NCBI GenBank assembly: GCA_025965815.1
Contig: JAOPWF010000173.1
Location: 1-9,819 of the forward strand
DNA length: 9,819 nucleotides
Direction of reading: 5' to 3'
From: Mycobacterium sp.
GTDB taxonomy: Bacteria; Actinomycetota; Actinomycetes; Mycobacteriales; Mycobacteriaceae
Program-made: the position numbers and the translations under genes
The notes under the pieces: generated by a model
Told to the model about the DNA's origin: nothing
Database searches by the model: none
The model's input: only the letters and a program-made list of their open reading frames with translations
Shown: piece by piece, positions 1 to 6,812 of the stretch
Position numbering within the stretch: the stretch's first letter is position 1
How the letters are laid out: every line of letters starts with the position of its first letter

Positions 1-941
1 TGCAGCTTGTGCATCAGTCCGATGCCGCGACCCTCGTGGCCACGCATGTAGAGCACCACGCCGCGGCCTTCACGGGCGACCATCGCCATCGCGGCGTCCA
101 GCTGGGGCCCGCAGTCGCAGCGCCGGGAGCCGAACACGTCGCCCGTCAGGCACTCCGAGTGCACGCGCACCAGCACGTCGTGGCCGTCGCTGTGCGGCCC
201 CGCGACATCGCCACGGACCAGCGCGACGTGTTCGACGTCCTCGTAGATGCTGGTGTAGCCGACCGCCCGGAACTCACCGTGCCGGGTGGGAATCCGGGCC
301 TCGGCGACCCGTTCGATGTGCTTCTCGTGCTTGCGCCGCCATTCGATGAGGTCGGCGATCGAGATCAGCGCCAGGTCGTGCTCGTCGGCGAAGACCCGCA
401 GCTCGTCGGTCTGCGCCATCGCGCCTTCGTCCTTCTGGCTGACGATCTCGCAGATCGCGCCCGCGGGTTGCAGGCCGGCCAGCCGGGCCAGGTCGACGGC
501 CGCCTCGGTGTGGCCGGGCCGGCGCAGCACGCCGCCGTCCTTGGCGCGCAGTGGCACGACGTGGCCGGGCCGGGTGAAGTCCTCGGCGATGCTGTTCGGG
601 TCGGCGAGCAGCCGCATAGTGGTCGCGCGGTCCGACGCCGAGATGCCGGTCCCGACGCCTTTCTTCGCGTCGACCGTCACGGTGTAGGCGGTGCCGTGCT
701 TGTCCTGGTTGACCGCATACATCGGGAGCAGCCCGAGCTTGTCGCAGATCGCCCCGGACAGCGGCACGCACAGGTATCCGGAGGTGTAGCGCACCATGAA
801 GGCCACCAACTCCGGGGTCGCCTTCTCGGCGGCGAAAATGAGGTCGCCCTCGTTCTCGCGGTCTTCGTCGTCGATGACGACCACGGCCTTACCCGCCGCG
901 ATGTCGGCGACCGCCCGCTCGACGGAGTCCAACCTCGTCAT
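1..941 (-). CDS. ribA2: Bifunctional DHBP synthase / GTP cyclohydrolase II (partial, C-terminus beyond left edge)
   Basis: This protein starts both branches of riboflavin synthesis in the cytoplasm. Its N-terminal half makes 3,4-dihydroxy-2-butanone-4-phosphate from ribulose-5-phosphate, and its C-terminal half opens GTP to the pyrimidine precursor. The first 313 residues are present, of about 425 usual in mycobacteria. The DHBP synthase domain (about 1-200) has the acidic loop [10 protein letters not shown] at 24-33, with R28/E29, and RPGH motifs ending at H127 and H144; the E29 and H144 spacing fits the E. coli RibB metal ligands E38/H153. The cyclohydrolase II domain (from about 207) has zinc ligands C264, C275 and C277 in SECLTGD and RRCDCG, then [10 protein letters not shown] at 300-309. 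The ATG at 941 is chosen because [10 protein letters not shown] matches the family start and an AAGGG lies 8 bases upstream. It follows ribC by 87 bases. In relatives ribH comes next. The assignment is very secure. Confidence 0.97.
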   Translation of the reverse strand, partial: MTRLDSVERAVADIAAGKAVVVIDDEDRENEGDLIFAAEKATPELVAFMVRYTSGYLCVPLSGAICDKLGLLPMYAVNQDKHGTAYTVTVDAKKGVGTGISASDRATTMRLLADPNSIAEDFTRPGHVVPLRAKDGGVLRRPGHTEAAVDLARLAGLQPAGAICEIVSQKDEGAMAQTDELRVFADEHDLALISIADLIEWRRKHEKHIERVAEARIPTRHGEFRAVGYTSIYEDVEHVALVRGDVAGPHSDGHDVLVRVHSECLTGDVFGSRRCDCGPQLDAAMAMVAREGRGVVLYMRGHEGRGIGLMHKL

Positions 942-949
942 CCCTGCCA

Positions 950-954
950 CCCTT
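950..954 (-). promoter_or_regulatory. Ribosome binding site of ribA2
   Basis: AAGGG lies 8 bases before the ATG at 941 and supports that start. A GTG three codons upstream (950-948) is in frame, but it would overlap this site. A second, stronger AAGGAG at 972-977 is 30 bases from the ATG, too far to act directly. Confidence 0.5.
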
Positions 955-958
955 GCCG

Positions 959-972
959 GTTCCCGCCGGAAC
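959..972 (-). other. Short hairpin in the ribA2 leader
   Basis: GTTCC and GGAAC form a perfect 5-base-pair stem with a 4-base loop, 17 bases upstream of the ribA2 start. The stem begins at the last base of an AAGGAG (977-972). It has no U-tract and is too small to be a terminator or riboswitch. A role in setting ribosome access is possible but is inference; it may be chance. Confidence 0.25.
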
Positions 973-1028
973 TCCTTGAACACAGACGCTGAAAGCTGCC
1001 ACCAGTATGAACCACCGGCGCAGCCAGG

Positions 1029-1628
1029 TTATTGCCGCCGCTCGCCCATCAGCCGTTCGACATATTTTGCGATGATGTCGACCTCCAGGTTGACCGGGGT
1101 GCCGACAGCGGCCCGGCCCAGGGTGGTCATCTGCAGGGTGGTGGGAATCAGCGAGACCTCGAACCAGTCCGGACCAATCGCGGAAACCGTCAGCGATATC
1201 CCGTCGACCGTGATGGAACCCTTCTCGACCACATACCTCGCCAATTCGGCCGGCAGTGCGATGCGTACCAGTTCCCAGTGCTCGGAAGGCGTTCGGGCCA
1301 GCACATGGCCGGTGCCGTCGACGTGGCCCTGCACGATGTGACCGCCCAGCCGGCTGTCGACGGCCGCGGCGCGTTCCAGGTTGACGTGGCTGCCGACGTC
1401 GACCTTCTCCAGGCTGGAGCGGTCCAGCGTCTCCTGCATCACGTCGGCGGTGAACTGGCCCTCCGGCAGCACCTGCACCACCGTCAGACACACCCCGTTG
1501 ACCGCGATGGAGTCGCCGTGGCGGGCATCCACGGTCACGACGGGGCCGCGGATGACGAACCGCGCGGCATCGGCGAGTTCTTCTTTGCCGACGATTTCGC
1601 CCAGTTCTTCGACAATCCCGGTGAACAC
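1029..1628 (-). CDS. ribC: Riboflavin synthase alpha chain
   Basis: This 199-residue enzyme catalyses the last step of riboflavin synthesis, dismutating two 6,7-dimethyl-8-ribityllumazine molecules into riboflavin and the diamino-uracil precursor. It acts in the cytoplasm, as a trimer in the family. It has two tandem lumazine-binding barrels. The first opens with MFTGIVEE (1-8) and contains NGVCLTV (44-50). The second starts near GGHIVQGHVDG (95-105) and contains VDGISLTV (141-148), the matching repeat of the first. Length is normal. The start is GTG at 1628, fixed by the invariant MFTG; no Shine-Dalgarno sequence precedes it, but a TAGCCT lies 7 bases upstream. It begins 10 bases after the GNAT gene and precedes ribA2, so all three are probably one transcription unit. 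The function is very secure. The gene is called ribE in some organisms. Confidence 0.97.
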   Translation of the reverse strand: MFTGIVEELGEIVGKEELADAARFVIRGPVVTVDARHGDSIAVNGVCLTVVQVLPEGQFTADVMQETLDRSSLEKVDVGSHVNLERAAAVDSRLGGHIVQGHVDGTGHVLARTPSEHWELVRIALPAELARYVVEKGSITVDGISLTVSAIGPDWFEVSLIPTTLQMTTLGRAAVGTPVNLEVDIIAKYVERLMGERRQ

Positions 1629-1635
1629 GATTACG

Positions 1636-1641
1636 AGGCTA
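1636..1641 (-). promoter_or_regulatory. Possible -10 element of an internal, leaderless ribC promoter
   Basis: TAGCCT matches the mycobacterial TANNNT -10 pattern. It lies 7 bases before the GTG start of ribC, so transcription could begin at or next to the start codon. The motif includes the TAG stop of the upstream GNAT gene and sits in the palindrome GGCTAGCC (1637-1644). No -35 is evident. It could be chance; the support is the absence of a Shine-Dalgarno sequence and the same geometry at lprG, fmt and rpe. Confidence 0.35.
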
Positions 1642-2139
1642 GCCAGTCAGGCTCTTTTCGCCGAAATACGTCGCAACGGGGTTGCCGTTGAAGTTGGCGA
1701 TCGGAACGTATCCCTCGGACTGGTAGAGACCTTGGGCGTTGGGCTGACGCGGCCCGGTGTCCAGCCGGGCGACGGTGTATCCCAGCCCGCGGGCGGCATC
1801 CTCCAACGCGTGCAGCAGCGCCCGCGCCACACCCTGACCGCGTGCGGCGGGCGCCACATACATGCGCTTGATCTCACAGGTCCCGTCCGGTAGCCGCTTG
1901 ATACCGCCGCCGCAGACGGCCTCGTCGCCAGCCGACCCAACCCGGTATCCGACCAGGAACGTCCCACCGGGCGGCCCGAGTTCGGCGGGACCGGCCTTGG
2001 GCATGTCCGGGGAATTGAGGTCCAGGCCGGCACCAACGTCCCAGTACAACTTCCGCATTTCGTCGATCATCGCCGTCACCAGTGCGGCGGCGTCGCCGCT
2101 CTCCGCGCTCATCGGGCGAAAGTCCAGCTCACCGGCCAT
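1639..2139 (-). CDS. GNAT-family N-acetyltransferase, substrate unknown
   Basis: This predicted soluble enzyme of 166 residues transfers an acetyl group from acetyl-CoA to an amine; the acceptor cannot be read from the sequence. The acetyl-CoA-binding motif A is clear: [22 protein letters not shown] (in two parts, [10 protein letters not shown] at 88-97 and [12 protein letters not shown] at 98-109), with the pyrophosphate loop RGQGVA at 100-105. Motif B follows as [19 protein letters not shown] (126-144), with the usual Tyr in LYQSEGY. The ATG at 2139 is chosen because the codons further upstream run into the lprG promoter region; Met10 (2112) is an alternative. It is divergent from lprG and stops 10 bases before ribC, suggesting co-transcription with ribC and ribA2. 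I do not recall this gene at the M. tuberculosis locus. Family assignment is secure; any link to riboflavin is only positional. Confidence 0.88.
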   Translation of the reverse strand: MAGELDFRPMSAESGDAAALVTAMIDEMRKLYWDVGAGLDLNSPDMPKAGPAELGPPGGTFLVGYRVGSAGDEAVCGGGIKRLPDGTCEIKRMYVAPAARGQGVARALLHALEDAARGLGYTVARLDTGPRQPNAQGLYQSEGYVPIANFNGNPVATYFGEKSLTG

Positions 2140-2238
2140 ACACTCACTTCTACCGAGCGGGCCGGAGGCATGCAACGCACCGGCGCGGCGCCCGGTTGCG
2201 GGTGCGAGTCGCCGGTCGGCACCCTCTACGATGCAGAC
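2140..2238. promoter_or_regulatory. Divergent promoter region between the GNAT gene and lprG
   Basis: These 99 bases separate two genes that point away from each other, so they should hold both promoters. A TACGAT -10 for lprG is at 2227-2232. On the minus strand TTGCAT (2175-2170), a 17-base spacer and TAGAAG (2152-2147) could serve the GNAT gene, the latter 7 bases from its ATG, but the match to consensus is weak. I saw no clear operator palindrome. Confidence 0.5.
2227..2232 (+). promoter_or_regulatory. -10 element of lprG, predicted leaderless
   Basis: TACGAT fits the TANNNT pattern of SigA-type mycobacterial promoters. Exactly 6 bases separate it from the ATG at 2239, so the expected transcription start is the A of the start codon. 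No Shine-Dalgarno sequence is present, consistent with a leaderless mRNA. No -35 hexamer lies at 16-18 bases; TTGCGG at 2196-2201 is too far. Confidence 0.55.
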
Positions 2239-2940
2239 ATGCAGACGCGCCGCCGCTTGATCGCCGTCCTTGCCGCCCTCAGCACCGCAGCCGTTGTGGT
2301 CGCCGGCTGCTCGTCGTCCTCGGGGGGCAGCAGCCAGTCGCTGCCAGACGCGGCGACGCTGCTGACGGAATCCAGCCAGACCACCAAGAGCCTGCAGAGT
2401 GTGCACCTGAATCTGACGGTCGACGGCAAGATCGAGGGCCTTCCGGTCAAGACGCTCGATGCCGACCTCACCAACGCCCCTGAGACCGCGGCGCAGGGCA
2501 AGGCCAAGATCACCATGGGCGGGTCCGACATCGACGTCGACCTGGTCGTGTACAACAAGATCCTCTACGGGGCGCTTACCCCGAACAACTGGATCGACTT
2601 CGGGCCCGCCGCCGACATCTACGACCCGTCGCTCATCCTCAATCCGGACACCGGCCTGGCCAACCTGCTGGCCAACTTCACCGATGCAAAGTCCGAGGCG
2701 ACCGAGACGGTCAATGGCGTGCAGACCGTCCGGGTTACCGGCAAGGTCAGCGCCGACGCGGTCAACAAACTGGCACCGCAGATCGCCGCCAAGGGGCCGG
2801 TCCCGGGCACCGCGTGGATCCGTCAAGACGGTAACCACGAGCTGATGCGGGCCAAGCTCGAGCCGAGTCAGGGCACGTCGGTCCAGATGACGCTGTCGGA
2901 TTGGGGCAAGACCGTCGCCGTGACGAAGCCGCCGGTGTAA
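2239..2940 (+). CDS. lprG: LprG lipoprotein, lipid carrier for P55
   Basis: LprG is a cell-envelope lipoprotein. In mycobacteria it binds triacylated lipids and glycolipids (lipoarabinomannan, triacylglycerol) in a hydrophobic pocket and works with P55 to move them outward. The 233-residue protein has a lipoprotein signal peptide: positive MQTRRR, a hydrophobic stretch at 7-22, and lipobox VAGC with lipidated Cys24, followed by a Ser/Gly linker. The mature part has the LppX/LprA/LprG pattern, with alternating short strands (for example [11 protein letters not shown] at 55-65), NNWIDFGP at 116-123 and a C-terminal TLSDWGK. The ATG at 2239 is chosen because it gives a proper signal peptide and the usual length; an in-frame ATG at 2170 would add 23 residues in front of the signal. 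Its stop overlaps the P55 start by one base (TAATG), so the two are translationally coupled. Very secure. Confidence 0.95.
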   Translation: MQTRRRLIAVLAALSTAAVVVAGCSSSSGGSSQSLPDAATLLTESSQTTKSLQSVHLNLTVDGKIEGLPVKTLDADLTNAPETAAQGKAKITMGGSDIDVDLVVYNKILYGALTPNNWIDFGPAADIYDPSLILNPDTGLANLLANFTDAKSEATETVNGVQTVRVTGKVSADAVNKLAPQIAAKGPVPGTAWIRQDGNHELMRAKLEPSQGTSVQMTLSDWGKTVAVTKPPV

Positions 2941-4532
2941 TGGCCGGGCACCGAGCCGCGAAGCCGGCGACATCGGACAGCAGCGTGACGGCTGCGGGGA
3001 CTTCGGGCGTGAGCCGCCGGATGGCCATCAGCGCGGGCAGCCTCGCGGTCCTGTTGGGTGCCCTCGACACCTATGTCGTGGTCACGATCATGGCCGACAT
3101 CATGAGCAGCGTCGGCATCCCGATCAACAAGATCCAGCAGGTCGCGCCGATCATCACCGGTTACCTGCTCGGCTACATCGCTGCGATGCCGCTGCTGGGC
3201 CGGGCGTCGGACCGCTTCGGCCGCAAGCTGTTGCTGCAGGTGAGCCTGGCCGGGTTCGCCGCAGGCTCGGTGGTGACGGCGTTGTCCAACGACCTGACGA
3301 TGCTGGTGATCGGCCGCGTCATTCAGGGCACCGCCAGCGGCGCGCTGCTGCCGGTGACGCTGGCCCTGGCCGCCGACCTCTGGTCGCAACGCAACCGGGC
3401 CGCCGTGCTCGGCGGTATCGGCGCCGCCCAGGAACTGGGCAGCGTGCTCGGCCCGCTGTACGGCATCTTCGTGGTCTGGCTGCTGCACACCTGGCGTGAC
3501 GTGTTCTGGATCAACGTGCCGCTGGCCGCGGTCGCCATGGTGATGATCCACTTCAGCCTGCCGTCCCGGCAGAAGAGCACCGCGCCGCCGGAGAAGATCG
3601 ACGTCATCGGCGGCCTGCTGCTGGCGATCGCGCTCGGCCTGGCCGTGTTCGGCCTGTACAACCCGGCGCCTGACGGTAAACACGTGCTGCCGAGCTCGGG
3701 TCCGCTGCTACTGATCGGTGCCGGCATTGCCGCCGTCGCGTTCGGCGTCTGGGAACGCTTCGCCCGCACCCGGCTCATCGAGCCGGCCGGTGTGCATTTC
3801 CGGCCGTTCCTGGCCGCGCTCGCCGCCTCGGTCGCAGCCGGTGCCGCGCTGATGGTGACGCTGGTCAACGTCGAACTGTTCGGCCAGGGCGTGCTCGGCA
3901 TGGACCAGAACCAGGCTGCCGGTCTGCTGCTGCGCTTTTTGGTGGCGCTGCCGATCGGTGCGCTGGTCGGCGGCTGGATCGCCACCAAGGTCGGCGACCG
4001 CGCGGTGGCGTGCGCCGGCCTGCTCATCGCGGCGGTGGGGTACTGGTTGGTCTCGAAGTGGCCGGTCGACGTGCTGACCGCCCGTCACGACCTCGGCCTG
4101 TTCACCCTGCCGACGATGGACACCGACCTGGCACTGGCCGGGATCGGGCTGGGTCTGGTGATCGGGCCGCTGACGTCGGCGACGCTGCGGGTGGTGCCCG
4201 CCGCCCAGCACGGCATCGCGTCATCGGCGGTGGTGGTGGCCCGGATGACCGGCATGCTGGTCGGCGTCGCGGCGCTGAGCGCCTGGGGCCTGTACCGGTT
4301 CAACCAGATCCTGGCGAGCCTGCCCAGTCCCGGTGGCAACAGCCTGGCGGCCAAGATCGCCGGTGAAGCCGGGAAGTACCGGACCGCGTTCGCCATGCAG
4401 TACGGCGAGATGTTCGGGATCACCGCGATCGTCTGCGTCCTCGGTGCGCTGGCCGCGTTGTTCATCAGCGGCCGCCACGAGCACGCCGATGAGCCCGAAC
4501 CGGGTACCCAGAAAATAGCGGTCTCGCGCTGA
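2940..4532 (+). CDS. P55: P55 (Rv1410c-type) MFS transporter, lipid/drug exporter
   Basis: This inner-membrane major facilitator of 530 residues is the partner of LprG. In mycobacteria the pair exports triacylglycerol and affects lipoarabinomannan display and drug tolerance. After a short cytoplasmic tail, TM1 holds ALDTYVVV with the conserved Asp43. Motif [11 protein letters not shown] (87-96), lies in the loop after TM2; motif B is [13 protein letters not shown] (122-134); the antiporter-type motif C is [15 protein letters not shown] (161-175). I count about 14 hydrophobic segments, as in the DHA2-like families. Two polar stretches near 375-395 and 458-490 probably face the periplasm. The ATG at 2940 overlaps the lprG stop; an upstream in-frame ATG at 2901 lies inside lprG and adds only polar residues. 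Next is the DJ-1 gene, 33 bases downstream. Identity is secure, helped by the lprG context; the exact cargo is inferred from relatives. Confidence 0.95.
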   Translation: MAGHRAAKPATSDSSVTAAGTSGVSRRMAISAGSLAVLLGALDTYVVVTIMADIMSSVGIPINKIQQVAPIITGYLLGYIAAMPLLGRASDRFGRKLLLQVSLAGFAAGSVVTALSNDLTMLVIGRVIQGTASGALLPVTLALAADLWSQRNRAAVLGGIGAAQELGSVLGPLYGIFVVWLLHTWRDVFWINVPLAAVAMVMIHFSLPSRQKSTAPPEKIDVIGGLLLAIALGLAVFGLYNPAPDGKHVLPSSGPLLLIGAGIAAVAFGVWERFARTRLIEPAGVHFRPFLAALAASVAAGAALMVTLVNVELFGQGVLGMDQNQAAGLLLRFLVALPIGALVGGWIATKVGDRAVACAGLLIAAVGYWLVSKWPVDVLTARHDLGLFTLPTMDTDLALAGIGLGLVIGPLTSATLRVVPAAQHGIASSAVVVARMTGMLVGVAALSAWGLYRFNQILASLPSPGGNSLAAKIAGEAGKYRTAFAMQYGEMFGITAIVCVLGALAALFISGRHEHADEPEPGTQKIAVSR

Positions 4533-4540
4533 GTCGCCCG

Positions 4541-4553
4541 CCCGCGTTGCGGG
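4541..4553 (+). other. Small stem-loop between P55 and the DJ-1 gene
   Basis: CCCGC and GCGGG form a 5-base-pair stem with the loop GTT in the 33-base gap. No run of T follows, so it is not a standard intrinsic terminator. It might weakly separate the expression of the two genes; chance in GC-rich DNA is equally likely. Confidence 0.2.
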
Positions 4554-4565
4554 TATCCGTCAGAG

Positions 4566-5126
4566 ATGGCAAACGAACTGCAAGGCAAGCGCATCGCATT
4601 CCTGGTGGCGCCCGAGGGCGTGGAGCAGGTCGAACTCACCGAGCCATGGAAGGCGGTGGAACAGGCCGGCGGAACACCGGAGCTGATCTCCACCGAAGTG
4701 GGCAAGGTGCAGGCTTTCAACCACCTGACCGCCGCCGACACCTTTGCGGCCCAGAAGTCGGCCGATGCCGTCAGTGCCTCGGACTACGACGGGCTGGTGC
4801 TGCCCGGCGGCGTCGCCAACCCCGACTTCCTCCGGATGCAACCGGCAGCTGTCAGCCTGGTGAAGTCGTTCTTCGACCGGGGCCAGCCGGTGGCCGTGAT
4901 CTGCCACGCCCCCTGGACCATCGTCGAGGCCGACCGGGTGCGAGGACGGACGATCACGTCCTGGCCTTCCCTGAAGACCGACATCCGCAACGCCGGCGGC
5001 AACTGGGTCGACAAAGAGATCATGGTGGACTCGAACGGCCAGAACACGCTAATCTCCAGCCGCAAACCGGACGACCTGCCCGCGTTCTGCAAGGCGCTGG
5101 TGAAGGAGTTCGCGCACCAGGTCTAG
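4566..5126 (+). CDS. DJ-1/PfpI-family protein (class I glutamine amidotransferase-like)
   Basis: This cytoplasmic protein of 186 residues belongs to the DJ-1/PfpI superfamily; members are described as proteases, glyoxalases, deglycases or stress chaperones, and the sequence does not decide between these. It has the Rossmann-like start RIAFLVAPEGVEQVEL (9-24) with acidic residues E17, E20 and E23; YDGLVLPGG (74-82), the oxyanion strand-loop; and the nucleophile elbow AVICHAPW (110-117) with Cys113-His114. ITSWPSLKTDIRNAGGNW (130-147) is typical of the PfpI/YhbO branch. It is full length. The ATG at 4566 gives the family N-terminus; only a weak AGAG precedes it. It follows P55 on the same strand and may be read from the lprG promoter. 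Its stop overlaps that of convergent ribD within CTAG. I do not recall it at the M. tuberculosis locus. Confidence 0.92.
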   Translation: MANELQGKRIAFLVAPEGVEQVELTEPWKAVEQAGGTPELISTEVGKVQAFNHLTAADTFAAQKSADAVSASDYDGLVLPGGVANPDFLRMQPAAVSLVKSFFDRGQPVAVICHAPWTIVEADRVRGRTITSWPSLKTDIRNAGGNWVDKEIMVDSNGQNTLISSRKPDDLPAFCKALVKEFAHQV

Positions 5127-6133
5127 CCCGTCTGGGCCGGCACGAGGCTCAGCAGCAGGTCGGGCCCGATCGGGTCGATCCCGTCGAACCGCCACCGCTG
5201 GGCCCTGGCGATGCTGAGCACGCCGATATCGTCCACCGCGGTGATCGGCCCGCCGAGCAGAATGGGCGCCACATAGGCCAGGATCCGGTCGATTACCCCG
5301 GCGCGCAGGAACGCTCCGGCCAGGGTGGGACCGCCCTCGACGATCACATCGGTGCGGTCCGACAACGACTTGATGACTTCGTGGGGATCCCGGGTGCGGA
5401 TCACCATGGTGCGCGAGTCGTCGTTCAAAACCCTTGCATCCGAGCTGATTTCGCGCTCACCCACGACGACCCGCAGCGGCTGGCGATCGGCGAGGCTGCC
5501 GTCGGGACGCCGGGCCGTCAGCGCCGGGTCGTCGGCGAAAACCGTGCCGGTGCCGACCACGATGGCGTCGGCCGCGGCGCGACGGCGATGGACGTCGGCC
5601 CGGGCGGCATCGCCGGTGATCCACTGGCTGCTGCCATCCGCCGCCGCGCTGCGGCCGTCGACGCTGGCGGCGTACTTCCATGTCACATGCGGCATACCGG
5701 TGCGCTGCTTGTGCAGCCACTCGCGCAGCGGCCCCCGCGAAACCTCGTCGGCCAGCACGCCCGCCAACACCCGCACACCGGCGACCGCGAGCCGCGACGC
5801 TCCCCCGGCCGCTTCCGGATTCGGATCCGCGACGGCGTAGACGACGGACGAAATCCCCGCGGCCAGAAGGGCATCCACACACGGTGGGGTGCGCCCGTGG
5901 TGGTTGCAGGGCTCCAGGGTGACCACCGCGGTGCCACCTTCCGCGCGGGTGCCCGCGCGTCGCAGCGCGACCACCTCGGCATGCGGGCCGCCGGGCGGCT
6001 CAGTGCCGCCCACCCCGGCGATCTGGCCGTCGCGGTCCAGGATGACCGCGCCGACCGGCGGGTTGGGATAGGTGGCGCCCTTGGCGTGTTCGGCGTGCTC
6101 GATGGCCAGCCGCATGGCGGCCTCGATCGTCAC
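5123..6133 (-). CDS. ribD: Bifunctional riboflavin deaminase/reductase RibD (RibG)
   Basis: RibD carries out the second and third steps from GTP in riboflavin synthesis: it deaminates the pyrimidine ring, then reduces the ribosyl side chain with NADPH. The 336-residue protein has both domains. The N-terminal cytidine-deaminase-like domain (about 1-145) has HAE at 51-53 (H51 a zinc ligand, E53 the proton shuttle) and [12 protein letters not shown] at 74-85 with zinc ligands C76 and C85, one residue off the E. coli numbering. The reductase domain (about 149-336) starts with [10 protein letters not shown] (152-161) and has the nucleotide-binding VEGGPTLAG (265-273). The start is GTG at 6133, overlapping the rpe stop as GTGA, so translation is probably coupled. 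It is the last gene of the fmt-rsmB-rpe-ribD run and ends against the DJ-1 gene. The assignment is very secure; no key residue is missing. Confidence 0.97.
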   Translation of the reverse strand: MTIEAAMRLAIEHAEHAKGATYPNPPVGAVILDRDGQIAGVGGTEPPGGPHAEVVALRRAGTRAEGGTAVVTLEPCNHHGRTPPCVDALLAAGISSVVYAVADPNPEAAGGASRLAVAGVRVLAGVLADEVSRGPLREWLHKQRTGMPHVTWKYAASVDGRSAAADGSSQWITGDAARADVHRRRAAADAIVVGTGTVFADDPALTARRPDGSLADRQPLRVVVGEREISSDARVLNDDSRTMVIRTRDPHEVIKSLSDRTDVIVEGGPTLAGAFLRAGVIDRILAYVAPILLGGPITAVDDIGVLSIARAQRWRFDGIDPIGPDLLLSLVPAQTG

Positions 6134-6807
6134 AGCGTCAGGTGGTGGGAGGCCGCGGCTGCCCGCTGCCGGAGCGCCTGCACCGCGGCGGCGGGATCCT
6201 CCGCGCCGTAGACGGCCGAGCCGGCGACGAAACAGTCCACACCGGCCTCGGCGGCCTGCTCGATGGTGTCGGCGTTGATGCCGCCGTCGATCTCCACCAG
6301 GATCCGCAACTCACCGGAGTCGACCAGCCGCCGCGCGGTGCCCACCTTGACCAGCACCTCGGGGATGAAGCTCTGGCCGCCGAACCCCGGCTCGACCGAC
6401 ATCACCAGCAGGGTGTCGAACTCGCGGAGGATCTCCAGGTAGGGCTCCAGCGGGGTGCCGGGCTTCACGCTGAGCCCGGCCTTGGCGCCCGCCGCCCGGA
6501 TGTCACGGGCCACCTTGACCGGGTGGCCGGTCGCCTCGGCGTGGATGGTGACGTTGTAGGCCCCGGCCTCGGCGTAGGGCGGCGCCCAGCGATCCGGGTT
6601 GTCGATCATCAGGTGGCAGTCGATCGGAATGTCGGTGACCGGGAGCAGGCTCTCCACCACCGGCAGCCCGATCGTCAGGTTGGGCACGAAGTGGTTGTCC
6701 ATCACATCGACGTGCAGCCAGTCGGCGCCGCGCACCGCGGCGACTTCATCGGCCAGTCGCGCAAAGTCGGCGGCCAGGATGGACGGCGCTATCAGCGGAC
6801 CGGGCAT
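6130..6807 (-). CDS. rpe: Ribulose-phosphate 3-epimerase
   Basis: Rpe interconverts ribulose-5-phosphate and xylulose-5-phosphate in the pentose phosphate pathway. Ribulose-5-phosphate is also the substrate of the DHBP synthase half of RibA2, so its place beside riboflavin genes makes metabolic sense. The 225-residue protein is a single TIM barrel of normal length. It shows APSILAADF (7-15), [13 protein letters not shown] (31-43) with metal ligands H32 and catalytic D34, DCHLMI (63-68) with H65, [10 protein letters not shown] (138-147) for phosphate binding, VEIDGGI (171-177) with catalytic D174, and AGSAVYG (195-201). The start is ATG at 6807, 5 bases after the rsmB stop, without a Shine-Dalgarno sequence; a TAGTCT lies 7 bases upstream. 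The next gene, ribD, overlaps by four bases. Very secure. Confidence 0.97.
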   Translation of the reverse strand: MPGPLIAPSILAADFARLADEVAAVRGADWLHVDVMDNHFVPNLTIGLPVVESLLPVTDIPIDCHLMIDNPDRWAPPYAEAGAYNVTIHAEATGHPVKVARDIRAAGAKAGLSVKPGTPLEPYLEILREFDTLLVMSVEPGFGGQSFIPEVLVKVGTARRLVDSGELRILVEIDGGINADTIEQAAEAGVDCFVAGSAVYGAEDPAAAVQALRQRAAAASHHLTL

Positions 6808-6812
6808 GGGAG

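Noticed and set aside
9..992. Plus-strand open frame opposite ribA2
   Set aside because: The minus strand encodes an unmistakable RibA2; this is its shadow.
942..1028. FMN riboswitch upstream of ribA2
   Set aside because: The gap is only 87 bases, shorter than the element, and I found no AGGGGGCGG-like start or multi-stem pattern.
2170..2238. Earlier in-frame ATG for lprG
   Set aside because: It would place 23 residues before an intact lipoprotein signal peptide and remove the fit to the TACGAT promoter.
2901..2939. Earlier in-frame ATG for P55
   Set aside because: It lies inside lprG and adds 13 polar residues; the TAATG junction is the usual coupled start.
2140..2973. Upstream extension of the GNAT frame to a start at 2973
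   Set aside because: The extension is antisense to lprG and has no family resemblance; the GNAT fold begins near 2139.
4554..4559. TATCCG 6 bases before the DJ-1 ATG as a leaderless promoter
   Set aside because: The last base is G rather than the required T; kept only as a near miss because read-through from P55 is equally likely.
5165..5174. Palindrome CCCGATCGGG near the ribD 3' end as a terminator
   Set aside because: It lies within ribD coding sequence, has no loop and no T-run, and is likely in GC-rich DNA.
4547..6211. Plus-strand open frame of about 554 codons across the DJ-1 gene and ribD
   Set aside because: It reads the DJ-1 gene in a wrong frame and then runs antisense to ribD; no recognisable protein.
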